This document shows, piece after piece, positions 26,550 to 35,420 of a stretch of DNA of 42,630 bases. Origin of the DNA: an uncultured Alteromonadales bacterium. Lineage in GTDB: Bacteria; Pseudomonadota; Gammaproteobacteria; Pseudomonadales; Cellvibrionaceae. The position numbers were made by a program, and so were the translations under genes. The notes beneath the pieces are model-generated. The model had not been told where the DNA came from and ran no database searches. It saw nothing but the letters and a program-made list of their open reading frames with translations. Numbering within the stretch: the stretch's first letter is position 1; each line of letters opens with the position of its first letter. The DNA is taken from NCBI GenBank assembly GCA_937864365.1, contig CALMJT010000042.1, positions 1 through 42,630 of the forward strand. The letters run 5' to 3'.

Positions 26550-26765
26550 TTATTTAGGACCATATTCTTTTTCAAACTCCATTTTTAAATAACTAATAAC
26601 TCCCTCAAGACGATCGATATCTTCGGCAACATCCGCGGCTTCGTTTTCATCTAAAGAGTCTAAGTAAATGGCAATACTTGATGCTAACTTTTCCTCCAGT
26701 GCTAAAATAACCAATCGCCAATCTCCCATAATCATGGGAATAGACAAGCCATCTAATTTATCCAT
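26550..26765 (-). CDS. Small acidic hypothetical protein
   Basis: This 71-residue protein is predicted helical: DWRLVILALEEKLASSIAIY, then DSLDENEAADVAEDIDRLEG and a charged end (EFEKEYGPK). It is acidic and lacks membrane segments. It is the first gene of a small minus-strand unit with the 27- and 73-codon frames. The function is not recognised. Confidence 0.65.
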   Translation of the reverse strand: MDKLDGLSIPMIMGDWRLVILALEEKLASSIAIYLDSLDENEAADVAEDIDRLEGVISYLKMEFEKEYGPK

Positions 26766-27089
26766 TACTGATCTCCAATAGTGCTTTTGTCCATTTCTTT
26801 CATGGAATTCAGAGGGTGGATGGCTTTGTTACTGATTTATTTAAGATTTTATCAGTAGCTGTTCTTTGAGGTCGCCGCTAAATTTCAGATTGCTTGAAGC
26901 TCATCGACTCTATCTAAAGATATTCGCAAGGTCTAACCAGCTGGTTTAAATGAATCTCCGCATTTGGTCTTGTTTGTGGTATTTTTGTCTCTTAAAGGTA
27001 CCTTGGATGGTTCTTATATTGCCTATTCATAGTTTTATGCGTTAGATCGCAATTGGTTACGTATTTTTTATTGGGGTATTTTTATTTAT

Positions 27090-27557
27090 ATGGTAAGTGA
27101 GCTTCGTTTTGTCGATTTAGATGTGGTCAACAAAAAACGTTTAAAAGATTTGTTAAATAAAAAAAATATTCGTACTCATTTGATGGGTCACGATGAATTT
27201 ACCGATAGCAGTTTGCAGGAATGGATTGATGGTAAACAGCAGGTTAATGCGCAACCGGGTTGTCGTGTGCAGGCGGTTTTGGTTGAAGGGCAGCTGGCGG
27301 GTTGGTGTGGTATTCAGTTGGAGAATGGTAATCCTGAAATAGCCATTGTTATTGATCAGAAGTTTTGGGGATTGGGCCGCAGAATTTTTGAGCAGCTAAT
27401 GAATTGGGCAGAGGAGTTCAAACATGAGTTCGTTTTTATTCACTTTTTGGAGACGCGCCCCGAGTACCGGTTTTTGAAAAAAATCTCGGAGTCTGTTTAT
27501 GAAACAACTTTATACAACCATAAGTTTATGACCTATAAAATTCCTGTCAAAAGATAG
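27090..27557 (+). CDS. GNAT-family acetyltransferase-like protein
   Basis: The 155-residue product has a GNAT-like core: VQAVLVEGQLAGWCGIQLEN, then PEIAIVIDQKFWGLGRRIFE, where WGLGRRI fits the acetyl-CoA-binding loop (R/Q-x-x-G-x-G/A region), and a following helix FEQLMNWAEE. The C-terminal part ends TTLYNHKFMTYKIPVKR. The substrate cannot be told. It stands alone with a weak ribosome site (GGGG about 15 bases upstream). Confidence 0.75.
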   Translation: MVSELRFVDLDVVNKKRLKDLLNKKNIRTHLMGHDEFTDSSLQEWIDGKQQVNAQPGCRVQAVLVEGQLAGWCGIQLENGNPEIAIVIDQKFWGLGRRIFEQLMNWAEEFKHEFVFIHFLETRPEYRFLKKISESVYETTLYNHKFMTYKIPVKR

Positions 27558-28828
27558 GTTTTTGATTTTGTTTGGCGCTGTTACATTTTGCTTTTGCAGG
27601 TAACGGCGTTTTATTGGATTAAATTCGTGTGCGCTCGTTTTTTGTTTTTATTATCTTTGATAATGCGGTGTGTAGTGATCAGAGATTCTGTAGAGCGTTG
27701 GTTTGTATCGTCTGTTTTATTCGTTCTTTTATTTCATCTTCTTCATCTCACTTTCTTCATCCGATCTTCATCCCATCTTCTTCACATGATCTTTTTGTAC
27801 TCTTTCTAAATTTCAATGTTTGATCGTAAATTGACTAAGTGAATACTTACTATAAAAACTTTGATTAATTCTTCCCTGATTTAACGAGAGTGCAAAAGTT
27901 AAAATGCGATATTCAATCTGTTTACCATGTTAATTGCTTATTTTTTCTGAAGTTGGCAACGCTTTCCTACATTGCTAGAAGTTTTAAGGACAATCAATAT
28001 GTCTTAGTCGTGTATCTAAAATCGCGTCGGTGCAAGTGTGGTGGTCGAAGGGTTTGTTGTTAAAAATATTTCTCATCTTTATTTATCTGTGTGATGCTGA
28101 CTTTATAAGTTTGTGTTTTTTATAAGTTGTGACTGTTTGTTTTGTCAGTAATGAATTTTTTGGCAATGTGAATTGTTGTGGTGAATTGATATAAATTTTT
28201 TTGCGAAAATAAAATGCTTGTGAGCGTGAGGTTTCAACTTTTTTAAAGTGATTTTTTGGGTTCGTGGATAGCTGTTACTTATGCTAGGCTGCTTGATTTT
28301 GTTTTGTGTATTAGCAGTAATGAGATGCCTATTTCTAAGGGGTTGATTTAATTTTTAAATTAAACCAAAAAATATTCTGCGAGATTTTTTCGGTTGTTCG
28401 TTTACTTCTGAACAATGTTCCGTCTGAGTAATGTTTTTCAAGACAGTTTTTGTGAAAAATAAATATTGTGGTGCTTTGATGCTGCTGTTTTTGTAACCGC
28501 CTGTTTGTTATTTGGGTTATTAACCAATTCTTTCGGTGTAAACGCTCAGAGTTAATTCGCTTTTTTATCTTAATATTTTTTTATTTGCTGATTTTCGCGC
28601 CAAAAGTAACGCTTACCTTTTGTAATGTGGGTGGTTTTTATTCGTGCTCAATTTTTGAATAAAAATATACGGCGTATTGGAAATTTTTTTCAGGAGAGTT
28701 CGTTGCATTTATTAAGTGCAGCGATATTTATAGTAGTTGTATTAAATAATAAAAACTAAATTTTTATAACCTTGGTTGTAAATTACCGTGCATTAATCTG
28801 TATTATCTGTTTGGAGATTACTCTTAAA
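27558..28828. other. Long AT-rich gap before the exported protein
   Basis: No gene is supported in these 1271 bases. The left end has a pyrimidine-rich low-complexity run (27733-27790, repeats of CTTCATC). A degenerate copy of the interspersed repeat lies at 27850-27989. The rest is unique and T-rich up to the gene at 28829. Open frames here lack ribosome sites and are low complexity. Confidence 0.55.
27850..27989 (+). repeat. Interspersed repeat, copy E (degenerate)
   Basis: The left end CTATAAAAACTTTGATTAAT with TCTTCCCTGATTTAA matches the family terminal repeat. AAATGCGATATTCAATCT and TCTGAAGTTGGCAACGC match the interior (CAATGCGATTTCCAATTT and TCTTGAAATTGGCGACAC). It is diverged but full length and in the same orientation as the other long copies. 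Confidence 0.6.
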
Positions 28829-30553
28829 ATGTTAAACCATAAAAGCAAAGTTGCGGCACTTGGTGCTGGCTGTGTGCTTTTAGCATCTGCGGTTGGTCAA
28901 GCCTTCGCAGCTGATGCAAAAGCGTCCACAAATGAGTGGGTACAGTCCGGGGATTATCAAATGATGGTTCGTCAACCTGTTCAGTTCGATCGCACTTCTG
29001 AGCGTTTGGATGAATTATTGTTGAAGATGCCAAAAGTACAAAAATCAGCAACTCCACGTCCTAGCCGTGAAGTTCCTAACAAATTTAACGCTCGCACTCC
29101 GGTTTCTGCATCAGCTGCAAGCGCTAACTATGTTGACCCAATGGCTGGCGTTGCGCCAACGCCTTTAACACCAACTGGCGGTGTTAGCGTTCCTGGTCCT
29201 GGCAGCGACGACAACGCCAACGTTTTAGGCTTCCGCATTGCTCCGCCTGACGTTACTGGTGACGTTGGTCGTGAGTTTGTGGTTTCTTACACAAACTTGG
29301 TTTGGACTTACTACAACAAATCCGGCGCCGTAGTTGGCGGTCCTTTCCCTGGCAATAGCTTCTGGGCAGGTTTCGGCGGTCGTTGTGAATCCGATAACAG
29401 CGGTGACCCAATCGTAATTTACGATCACTTGGCAGACCGTTGGGTGTTCAGCCAATTCGCGGTTGACCAAGCTCCGTTCTTACAATGTTTCGCCATTTCT
29501 GAGACTAACGATCCGGCCGGTCCTTACACTCGTTACGCCTATGAAATCGTTCCTGGCGACTTTAACGACTATCCAAAAATTGGTCTTTGGAGTGACGGCG
29601 CAGGTCAAAGTGCTTACCACGCGACCTTCCGTCAATTCACCAACGGTGCAACCTTTGGTGGTATCGATGCGGTAGCGTTTGATCGTGATGCCATGCTTGC
29701 TGGCGATCCAAATGCATCATTTGTTGTGTTCCGCATTAACACTAACGCTAACCCAGACGGCATTCAGCCAGCTCACATTGATGGCGGTGCTCCAGCACCT
29801 ACCGGAAGCTGTGGTCTATACGGCGCCGCTCTTGAAAGTCGACGTACCGACGGTTACCTATTCTGGGAATTCTGTACCGATTGGGATAACCCAGCGAACT
29901 CTACCTTCGATGCTAAGCCATTATTGTCGCAAGGTGTTCCAAGCTGGCGTGGTGTTGGTTCTGCGTCTCAGCCTGCTCCTGGTAGCTCGCTAGACAGCCT
30001 AGACAACTTCACCATGTACCGTTTCTCTACGCGTAACTTCCCAGGTCAAGGCATGAAAGGTGTTTTAACTCACACCATTAACGCTGGTCAAAACGTTGCG
30101 GGTATGCGTTGGGCGACCTTTGATATCAGTAATCCTGATGCGATCTCTGTAGACGATACTGGTACCCTTGGCCCTGGCGACGGCATTCACCGTTGGATGG
30201 GTGCGGCGACTTTCGACCAAGTTGGTAACATTGGTTTAGCCTACACTGCATCAAGCAACTCTTTGTTCCCATCTGTTCGCTTCACCGGTCGTGAAACTAC
30301 TGACCCTGCTGGTACCCTTCAGCAAGAAGCAACGTGTGTGGACGGAACTGGTGTACAAACTGGCGTAAGCCGTTGGGGTGATTACTCAACTACTGCGGTT
30401 GACCCAGTTGATCAATGTACTTTCTGGACTTTCCAAGAATACGTTGAGCTAACCGGTAACTTCCAATGGAACACCCGTGTATGTAGCTTCAGCTTCCCAT
30501 CTTGTACCAGCGCCGCTGCTCCTGCCGCGTCTGAAGTGGTTGCTGCTGAATAA
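28829..30553 (+). CDS. Exported protein of unknown function
   Basis: The 574-residue protein has a clear Sec signal peptide (MLNHKSKVAALGAGCVLLAS, cleavage near AFAADA). The mature part is rich in G, N, D and aromatic residues and looks beta-stranded, with several Cys (GGRCESDNSGD, FLQCFAIS, GSCGLYGA, FWEFCTDWD) that could pair outside the cytoplasm. The motif DHLADRWVFSQFAVDQAPFL recalls exported proteins of similar size in marine bacteria, but I cannot name a family. The chosen ATG 28829 gives the signal peptide directly; a longer frame from 28772 adds a spurious leader. GGAG lies 11 bases before ATG. Codon use is regular, so it is probably well expressed. A terminator follows. Confidence 0.85.
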   Translation: MLNHKSKVAALGAGCVLLASAVGQAFAADAKASTNEWVQSGDYQMMVRQPVQFDRTSERLDELLLKMPKVQKSATPRPSREVPNKFNARTPVSASAASANYVDPMAGVAPTPLTPTGGVSVPGPGSDDNANVLGFRIAPPDVTGDVGREFVVSYTNLVWTYYNKSGAVVGGPFPGNSFWAGFGGRCESDNSGDPIVIYDHLADRWVFSQFAVDQAPFLQCFAISETNDPAGPYTRYAYEIVPGDFNDYPKIGLWSDGAGQSAYHATFRQFTNGATFGGIDAVAFDRDAMLAGDPNASFVVFRINTNANPDGIQPAHIDGGAPAPTGSCGLYGAALESRRTDGYLFWEFCTDWDNPANSTFDAKPLLSQGVPSWRGVGSASQPAPGSSLDSLDNFTMYRFSTRNFPGQGMKGVLTHTINAGQNVAGMRWATFDISNPDAISVDDTGTLGPGDGIHRWMGAATFDQVGNIGLAYTASSNSLFPSVRFTGRETTDPAGTLQQEATCVDGTGVQTGVSRWGDYSTTAVDPVDQCTFWTFQEYVELTGNFQWNTRVCSFSFPSCTSAAAPAASEVVAAE

Positions 30554-30580
30554 TTTAATCTCGAATTAAATTATGCAAAT

Positions 30581-30612
30581 AAAAAGCCCGGCAGAAATGT
30601 CGGGCTTTTTTT
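30581..30612 (+). terminator. Terminator after the exported protein gene
   Basis: AAAAAGCCCGGC and GTCGGGCTTTTT form a long stem (one wobble) around a short AGAAAT loop, followed by more T residues. This is a textbook intrinsic terminator that may work in both directions. Confidence 0.93.
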
Positions 30613-30760
30613 ATTTACATCTATCGAAAAACAATAGCGTAACTATTTTTAAGTAGATTTTTATACGAAGGCTTTTTTATCGAAGGCTTTTTTTAACCGA
30701 GGATTTAATTGGCGCCAGATTTAAAAGGAGACTCCAATTTATAGGAGTCTCCACGTAATT

Positions 30761-31516
30761 TTACTTGGTGTATTTTGCATACACGTAAGGAACCATAACC
30801 GCTAACTGACCGCGATCGAGTTTAATTTCAAAATACTTTTCTACATCTTTATAAGTATCTTCTGGGTCTTGATCTAAGGCGAAAACTTTTTGGAAAAATT
30901 CGCCAATGCCAGCTGAATTATCAAAGTGGAAAGCCACGTCGAATTCGGCAATTTCGGTGCTCGATGCTTTAGCGAAACGGCCAATATTGAGAAGGCGAGA
31001 ATACGATGGGAATAATGCTTGGTGACCTGTTTCAGTAATATTATCAACAACTTCGTCAAAATAGCGTTGAATACTGGAGTTATCGGCGAAGTCACCCATA
31101 CAAAAATAGCCACCGGGTTTTAATTTACTCATAGCATTTTGCGTAATGCCAATTTGGTCTTCCATGTGATGCCAGCCGCCTAGCGAAACCGCTTTATCAC
31201 AACTGTTGTCGGCTACCACACCAGTATCGGTAATGTAACGAATGTGATCGAAGCGTTTATTTTTTTCGCGATTTAAATGCAGTGTGCGTGGTGCAATGTC
31301 CTGCGCAAATAAAGTGCCTTTTAAATTAAGCGCTGCAATTTTTTGTGTTAAAAATCCAGTGCCTGCCGATATTTCTAAAATTACATCCTTCGGTTGAACA
31401 TCAAGTGTTTCCATTAACCAGTCGCCGTCTTTACGAGCATCTGGATAGGTTGCAATGGCGTAATCGTAAGATTGAGCGATAATGTTAAAACGTGAGTCAT
31501 CGATTGCAGTTTGCAT
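30761..31516 (-). CDS. SAM-dependent class I methyltransferase
   Basis: The 251-residue protein has the Rossmann methyltransferase motif I VILEISAGTGFLTQKIA, an acidic residue ending strand 2 (GTLFAQDIAP) and motif IV-V features KAVSLGGWHHMEDQIG. The start ATG 31516 has GGAG seven bases upstream; a TTG at 31528 is less likely. Its acceptor is unknown. It is the last gene of a three-gene minus-strand unit with a cupin and an aminotransferase, with a 102-base gap to the cupin gene, so it probably acts on the same small molecule. Confidence 0.88.
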   Translation of the reverse strand: MQTAIDDSRFNIIAQSYDYAIATYPDARKDGDWLMETLDVQPKDVILEISAGTGFLTQKIAALNLKGTLFAQDIAPRTLHLNREKNKRFDHIRYITDTGVVADNSCDKAVSLGGWHHMEDQIGITQNAMSKLKPGGYFCMGDFADNSSIQRYFDEVVDNITETGHQALFPSYSRLLNIGRFAKASSTEIAEFDVAFHFDNSAGIGEFFQKVFALDQDPEDTYKDVEKYFEIKLDRGQLAVMVPYVYAKYTK

Positions 31517-31618
31517 GTTTATCTCCAAGAATTAAGTAGGCAAATTTAATTAAAAACTTTAAATAGTAATGAGTAAAAAAATTAAATAGAGAAGGGTCGA
31601 ACGGTTTAAAAAAATTAA

Positions 31619-32047
31619 TTAAGTGCAGGCGACTACCTCGCCTTTGCGATTGTCTTGCAAAAAATAAATATCGGCATCGTTATTGTTGTCAATAATTCCC
31701 GGTACTTGAAACCCATAAACAACTAAAGATACATCCCCCGCTTCCAAACCGTGTGGTGTGCCGGGCGGAATATTAATAATGGAGTGTTTTTGAATGGGTC
31801 GACGAGATTCGCCAATCAGAGCAAATCCACTGCCTTCTATTACCAAAATAATAGCGTGGCCTTTTTTGTGAATGTGAGGATCGAGCACTCGGTGCGGTTC
31901 GATAACAACATATTCGCAACCTACGCCGTCCATGCCAGAGCCATCCAGAATCCGATGCATAACAAAGCCTTCTAAACTGAGTTTTGGGCTCTCATCGATG
32001 GAGCGAATATTCCATTGGCTTTCTGTTTGACGCTCGGGTGCAACCAT
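31619..32047 (-). CDS. Cupin-fold protein
   Basis: This 142-residue single-domain cupin has metal ligands in motif 1 (PHIHKKGHAIILVIEGSG, the H-x-H-x(3)-H pattern) and motif 2 (NIPPGTPHGLEAGD). Such small cupins act as dioxygenases, isomerases or binding proteins. AAGGAG seven bases before ATG fixes the start. The gene starts 11 bases after the aminotransferase stop, so they are one operon. Its reaction is not known; a step on the product of the aminotransferase is the natural inference. Confidence 0.88.
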   Translation of the reverse strand: MVAPERQTESQWNIRSIDESPKLSLEGFVMHRILDGSGMDGVGCEYVVIEPHRVLDPHIHKKGHAIILVIEGSGFALIGESRRPIQKHSIINIPPGTPHGLEAGDVSLVVYGFQVPGIIDNNNDADIYFLQDNRKGEVVACT

Positions 32048-32058
32048 AATTTAACTCC

Positions 32059-33423
32059 TTAAAAATTGTGCAGACGATTTTTAAATTGATTGAGCGCTTT
32101 AATTGAAGCTCTACCCACACACGCTCGTACGCCTTGAGTATGTCCACTGTGAAAGCTGCTGAGCGGTAGCACTGTTATGCCTAAATTCAGTAGCTTCAGT
32201 GTAAGCTCAAACGATGTATAGTTTTTGTGATAAAAGCACACGTAAAAGCCATCATTGGGTAAGTATATTGAATGAGCTGGGTTTAAATGATTTACGTTAG
32301 TGAGCGGTATTACTTTATGATTTGCTAGCGGCGGCTTTTGTTCTAATAATGTAAATCCACTTGCTGTTAGTAACTTTTTAAAAAATTTAGATCGAGTTGT
32401 GTAGCGGTTTAGCTCTAGCTCAATATTAATTTCACGATTGTTAATCTTCTTTAATGTATCGGCAACGGCGTGTTGTGCGCTATGAGGTGCACCCGCGGTG
32501 GTGTTAAAAATAAATGTCGCGCAGGCTTTTTGAATAGATTGTGTTGAAAATAAATGCTCTAAATCGGGATAGGTTTCGTGTTGTAGCCCATCGGATATAC
32601 CAATTAAACCAATACGCTCACCGGCATAACTCAGTATTTTTGAGCTGCTAAAAACCATTAAATATTTAGACGTAAATTGGCCAATGGAAGGAATTTTAAA
32701 AATATTGCCATTGTCTTGAGTGAGCATACCCAGATAAGTCATGTCTTCAATGGGTGTTACCTGGTATTTTTCGCAAAGTTGTGCAATGGCTGCTAATTCT
32801 TTTGGCGATAAAATGCTCCATAAAGGATTGCTTGGGCTTGCCCACACAATTGCTGCTATTTTATGTTGTGCAAAGTGTTCCTGTATTTGTTCAACGAGTT
32901 CGTTATCGCGATAGAATGTAGTATCGATGCATAGAATTTTTTTACCTAATGATTTCCCTTGGCTTAACATGGGCGGGTAACCCGGTGTTAAATATAAAAT
33001 TGAATCTTTATTATTTTGAATGCCACTCGCTAAGGCCTGCGCAACATACAATGCTTGGGTGCCGCCGCAGGTTGCAAAAAGATTTTTTTTAGTGAAGCGC
33101 AGATGGGTGCGGTCATTAATAAATACCGACATTTCTCTGCGTAAAGACTCTGTGCCAATATGCGGCGGGTATGCCCTGGCGGTAATGCCATTAGAAATAT
33201 TTGATTTTTGCACATCTATGCAATTGGGTAGAGTTCTTAAGCCAGGAACACCGAAATCCATGCGAATAAATTGCGCACCGGTTGTATTTTCTAAGTGATC
33301 GATGGCTTGCCAGAAGTCTTCTACATTAAAGTTTTTAGGGTCTAAATTTAGCGATTTAAAACTGAAGGATGATAAGTTCGCGTCTGATTTTTTCTGCACG
33401 AGTGTGTTATTAGCTACCGTCAT
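32059..33423 (-). CDS. PLP-dependent aminotransferase, class I/II-like
   Basis: The 454-residue enzyme has fold-type I features: ATCGGTQALYVAQALASG (cofactor phosphate region), ASPSNPLWSILS (the NPTG-like turn), EDMTYLGML (Asp that pairs the PLP nitrogen and Tyr) and the Schiff-base lysine in VFSSSKILSYAGERIGLIG. A 50-residue N-terminal extension precedes the core. It begins at ATG 33423 with GGAG in a hairpin. It leads a cluster with a cupin and a methyltransferase. It is not an obvious member of a primary-metabolism class such as AspC or HisC; a specialised amino-acid route is likely, but the substrate is unknown. Confidence 0.88.
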   Translation of the reverse strand: MTVANNTLVQKKSDANLSSFSFKSLNLDPKNFNVEDFWQAIDHLENTTGAQFIRMDFGVPGLRTLPNCIDVQKSNISNGITARAYPPHIGTESLRREMSVFINDRTHLRFTKKNLFATCGGTQALYVAQALASGIQNNKDSILYLTPGYPPMLSQGKSLGKKILCIDTTFYRDNELVEQIQEHFAQHKIAAIVWASPSNPLWSILSPKELAAIAQLCEKYQVTPIEDMTYLGMLTQDNGNIFKIPSIGQFTSKYLMVFSSSKILSYAGERIGLIGISDGLQHETYPDLEHLFSTQSIQKACATFIFNTTAGAPHSAQHAVADTLKKINNREINIELELNRYTTRSKFFKKLLTASGFTLLEQKPPLANHKVIPLTNVNHLNPAHSIYLPNDGFYVCFYHKNYTSFELTLKLLNLGITVLPLSSFHSGHTQGVRACVGRASIKALNQFKNRLHNF

Positions 33424-33433
33424 TATTATCGTT

Positions 33434-33449
33434 CTCCAATTTTTTGGAG
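33434..33449 (-). promoter_or_regulatory. Hairpin sequestering the aminotransferase ribosome site
   Basis: In the mRNA, CTCCAA and TTGGAG pair around an AAAA loop. The GGAG of the second arm is the Shine-Dalgarno sequence for the ATG at 33423. Folding would hide the site, so translation may be controlled, for example by temperature or by a protein. The stem is short (6 bases). Confidence 0.45.
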
Positions 33450-33484
33450 GTTTATTGGTTTAGTAGCTTAGACTCGTTCATGAT

Positions 33485-33503
33485 ATTTTCTGTGACAGAA
33501 AAT
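33485..33503. promoter_or_regulatory. Candidate operator of the aminotransferase cluster
   Basis: ATTTTCTG-TGA-CAGAAAAT is a perfect palindrome with 8-base arms and a 3-base centre, 62 bases before the aminotransferase start. Its size and place suit a dimeric repressor or activator site. The protein is not known. Confidence 0.5.
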
Positions 33504-34220
33504 TTTTTAAATAATGCTTCGATTCAATTTGTGCCAATGAATTTTTAAATTTTAAAATAATCGTAATAAGCTGGGTATTTAATGGCTAATTTTGAAATTT
33601 GCTTTTTGATATAAGTTAAATGTTTCATTGTGTTTGTCAGGCGATCAATTTTTGAGTATGGCCGGTATTTTATGGCTATGATGGTTACATGTATAACTGT
33701 TCAGTTTTTAAAAATATTTTTTATATCTCATTCTGCTATACGTACTAAAGTGAGTTATGGAAATGTGAATTGTTAGACTGGTTTGTCAGTAGACTTTCAT
33801 TTTTATAAGATTATTATGCAAATTCCTTCATCTTAGTATCTTGTTTGTGGTGCAAACCTCTATGAGACTGGTTTTATCTTATCGACACTCCCCAATACGG
33901 TTATCGTTTGGTAGTTTAGTTGTCATTATGGTGTGGGAACCTTTGGCTTGATGCAAAATTACGAGTGTAATTTCACGCAATAGTTGCAAGAGAATTTTTT
34001 AACTTAACCCGTTAGTCGTTACAATGTAGCGTTAAACAGCTTTACTTTGAGAGCTGTATTTCGTGGAGGTAGAGTGCTTTAAGACCAAAGTAATTTTAAA
34101 ACCAAAGTACTTTGAACATTAGAGTTATTTCGAGATCTCAGATTGGGAATTTTTTAGCAATTTAAATTGCATCGTAATGGTTGCTAATAATTTGTATGGG
34201 CAGTTAGCAGTTAATAGTAG

Positions 34221-34300
34221 CAATGTTGTGAGTGAACAATGTTGTGAGTGAACAACGTTGTGAGTAAATAGTGTTATGAGTAAATAGTGTTATGAGTAAA
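34221..34300 (+). repeat. Five-copy 16-base tandem repeat
   Basis: Five consecutive 16-base units start with CAATGTTGTGAGTGAA; the later units drift to TAGTGTTATGAGTAAA, the last two being identical. A partial sixth (AAATGTTGG) follows. The array lies 158 bases before the ECF sigma start, so copy number could affect its expression. Confidence 0.9.
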
Positions 34301-34457
34301 AAATGTTGGCAAAGATGGTTTAAAAAATAGATGAAAAAGTCAACAAGGTTTTAAAAGAAACAGGATTTTAAAAGATAAGTTTAGTCATTGTAATTAAAAA
34401 AATATAACAATAAATATCCTGTTGTGTAAGTGGATTTTAAAATAAAAAGGTATTTAT

Positions 34458-35336
34458 ATGGAAAATTCAGCTCTCAATGCAGATTTAGATGCCCTTGTGT
34501 TAGACGCTCAATCGGGGAATCAATCTGCATTAAATGAGGTATTGCTTCAATTACAGCATAAAATGTACAACATTGCATTGCGGTTTTTTTCAAATCCTCA
34601 TGACGCAGAAGACGCATGTCAAGAAATTAATATTCGTATCGTTAAAAATATTCACAGTTTTAAAGGTGAAAGTAAATTTACCACATGGGTGTATAGGTTG
34701 GCTTACAATCTATTAATTTCGCTAAAAAACAGTAAAAAAAGCGAAAATTCACTGACCTTTGAGCAGTTTGCCGAAGGTATTTATATTGATATTAACGACC
34801 ATGACGAAGCCGAAGTTGATAAGCCAGATTATCAACAATTATTGCAAGAGGTAAGGGTTGCCTGCACCTTGGCGTTATTGCAGTGTTTAGACGACGAAGC
34901 ACGAATGACGTATATTCTGGGCGAAATTTTTGAAATGGATCACTCCGATGGTTCCCAGGTGATGAATATCTCTCAAGATAATTACCGTAAAAAATTATCT
35001 CGGGCGCGCTCTAAAGTGAATGAAGTGACTATGCAACATTGCGGTTTGGTGAAAGAGTCAAATCGCTGTCGTTGTCATAAACAGGTCAGTAAATCTATGA
35101 ATATGGGACGCTTGAATCGAAACAATTTGGTATTCGCCAGTGACCGCAGCCATCCCGAGCGTTTTCCCGAAGTGTTAAAAATGATTCGCGATTTACAAGA
35201 ATCGCAACGTACCGCCGAATTATTAAGAAATGTACCCAGCGATGAAAATAATGAGAAATACATTAATTGGGTTCACGCAACGGTTGCCTCGGTGAATCAC
35301 CGCTCGACCGCAAATGGCACCCAGGTCACGGCGTAG
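34458..35336 (+). CDS. ECF-type sigma factor with a CxC-containing C-terminal extension
   Basis: Region 2 is clear: YNIALRFFSNPHDAEDACQE, then SFKGESKFTTWVYRLAYNLL (the -10-binding helix). Region 4 lies at ARMTYILGEIFEMDHSDGSQ, followed by MNISQDNYRKKLSRARSKVN. After it comes a tail of about 95 residues, starting HCGLVKESNRCRCHKQ, with three Cys and a His that could bind zinc or sense redox state. I recall a group of ECF factors with a C-terminal CGLV-x-P-x-x-x-C-R-C motif; this looks like a member. AAGG seven bases before ATG supports the start. No anti-sigma gene is adjacent, so regulation through the tail is plausible. Confidence 0.88.
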   Translation: MENSALNADLDALVLDAQSGNQSALNEVLLQLQHKMYNIALRFFSNPHDAEDACQEINIRIVKNIHSFKGESKFTTWVYRLAYNLLISLKNSKKSENSLTFEQFAEGIYIDINDHDEAEVDKPDYQQLLQEVRVACTLALLQCLDDEARMTYILGEIFEMDHSDGSQVMNISQDNYRKKLSRARSKVNEVTMQHCGLVKESNRCRCHKQVSKSMNMGRLNRNNLVFASDRSHPERFPEVLKMIRDLQESQRTAELLRNVPSDENNEKYINWVHATVASVNHRSTANGTQVTA

Positions 35337-35343
35337 ACACTCT

Positions 35344-35378
35344 TTAATTCTTAATTCTTAATTCTTAATTCTTAATTC
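35344..35378 (+). repeat. Heptanucleotide tandem repeat
   Basis: Five perfect TTAATTC units begin 7 bases after the sigma factor stop. Such short perfect repeats are prone to slippage, but being after a stop codon they would not change the protein. Confidence 0.9.
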
Positions 35379-35385
35379 AATTCGC

Positions 35386-35413
35386 AAAAAACGCCTTTTA
35401 ATAAGGCGTTTTT
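35386..35413 (+). terminator. Terminator after the sigma factor gene
   Basis: AAAAACGCC and GGCGTTTTT form a 9-base stem around TTTTAATAA, with A- and T-runs on both sides, so it may serve both the sigma gene and cysE on the opposite strand. Confidence 0.92.
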
Positions 35414-35420
35414 GTTTGCT

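Larger units (their letters stand above)
33424..34457. other. Divergent region between aminotransferase and sigma genes
   Basis: No gene is supported in these 1034 bases. Next to the aminotransferase lie an RNA hairpin over its ribosome site and a palindrome at 33485-33503. A five-copy 16-base tandem repeat lies at 34221-34300, before the sigma factor gene. The rest is AT-rich and holds no recognised signal. Confidence 0.6.

Noticed and set aside
27588-27823. Two overlapping hydrophobic ORFs
   Set aside because: They are low-complexity translations of a pyrimidine-rich run, with no ribosome site.
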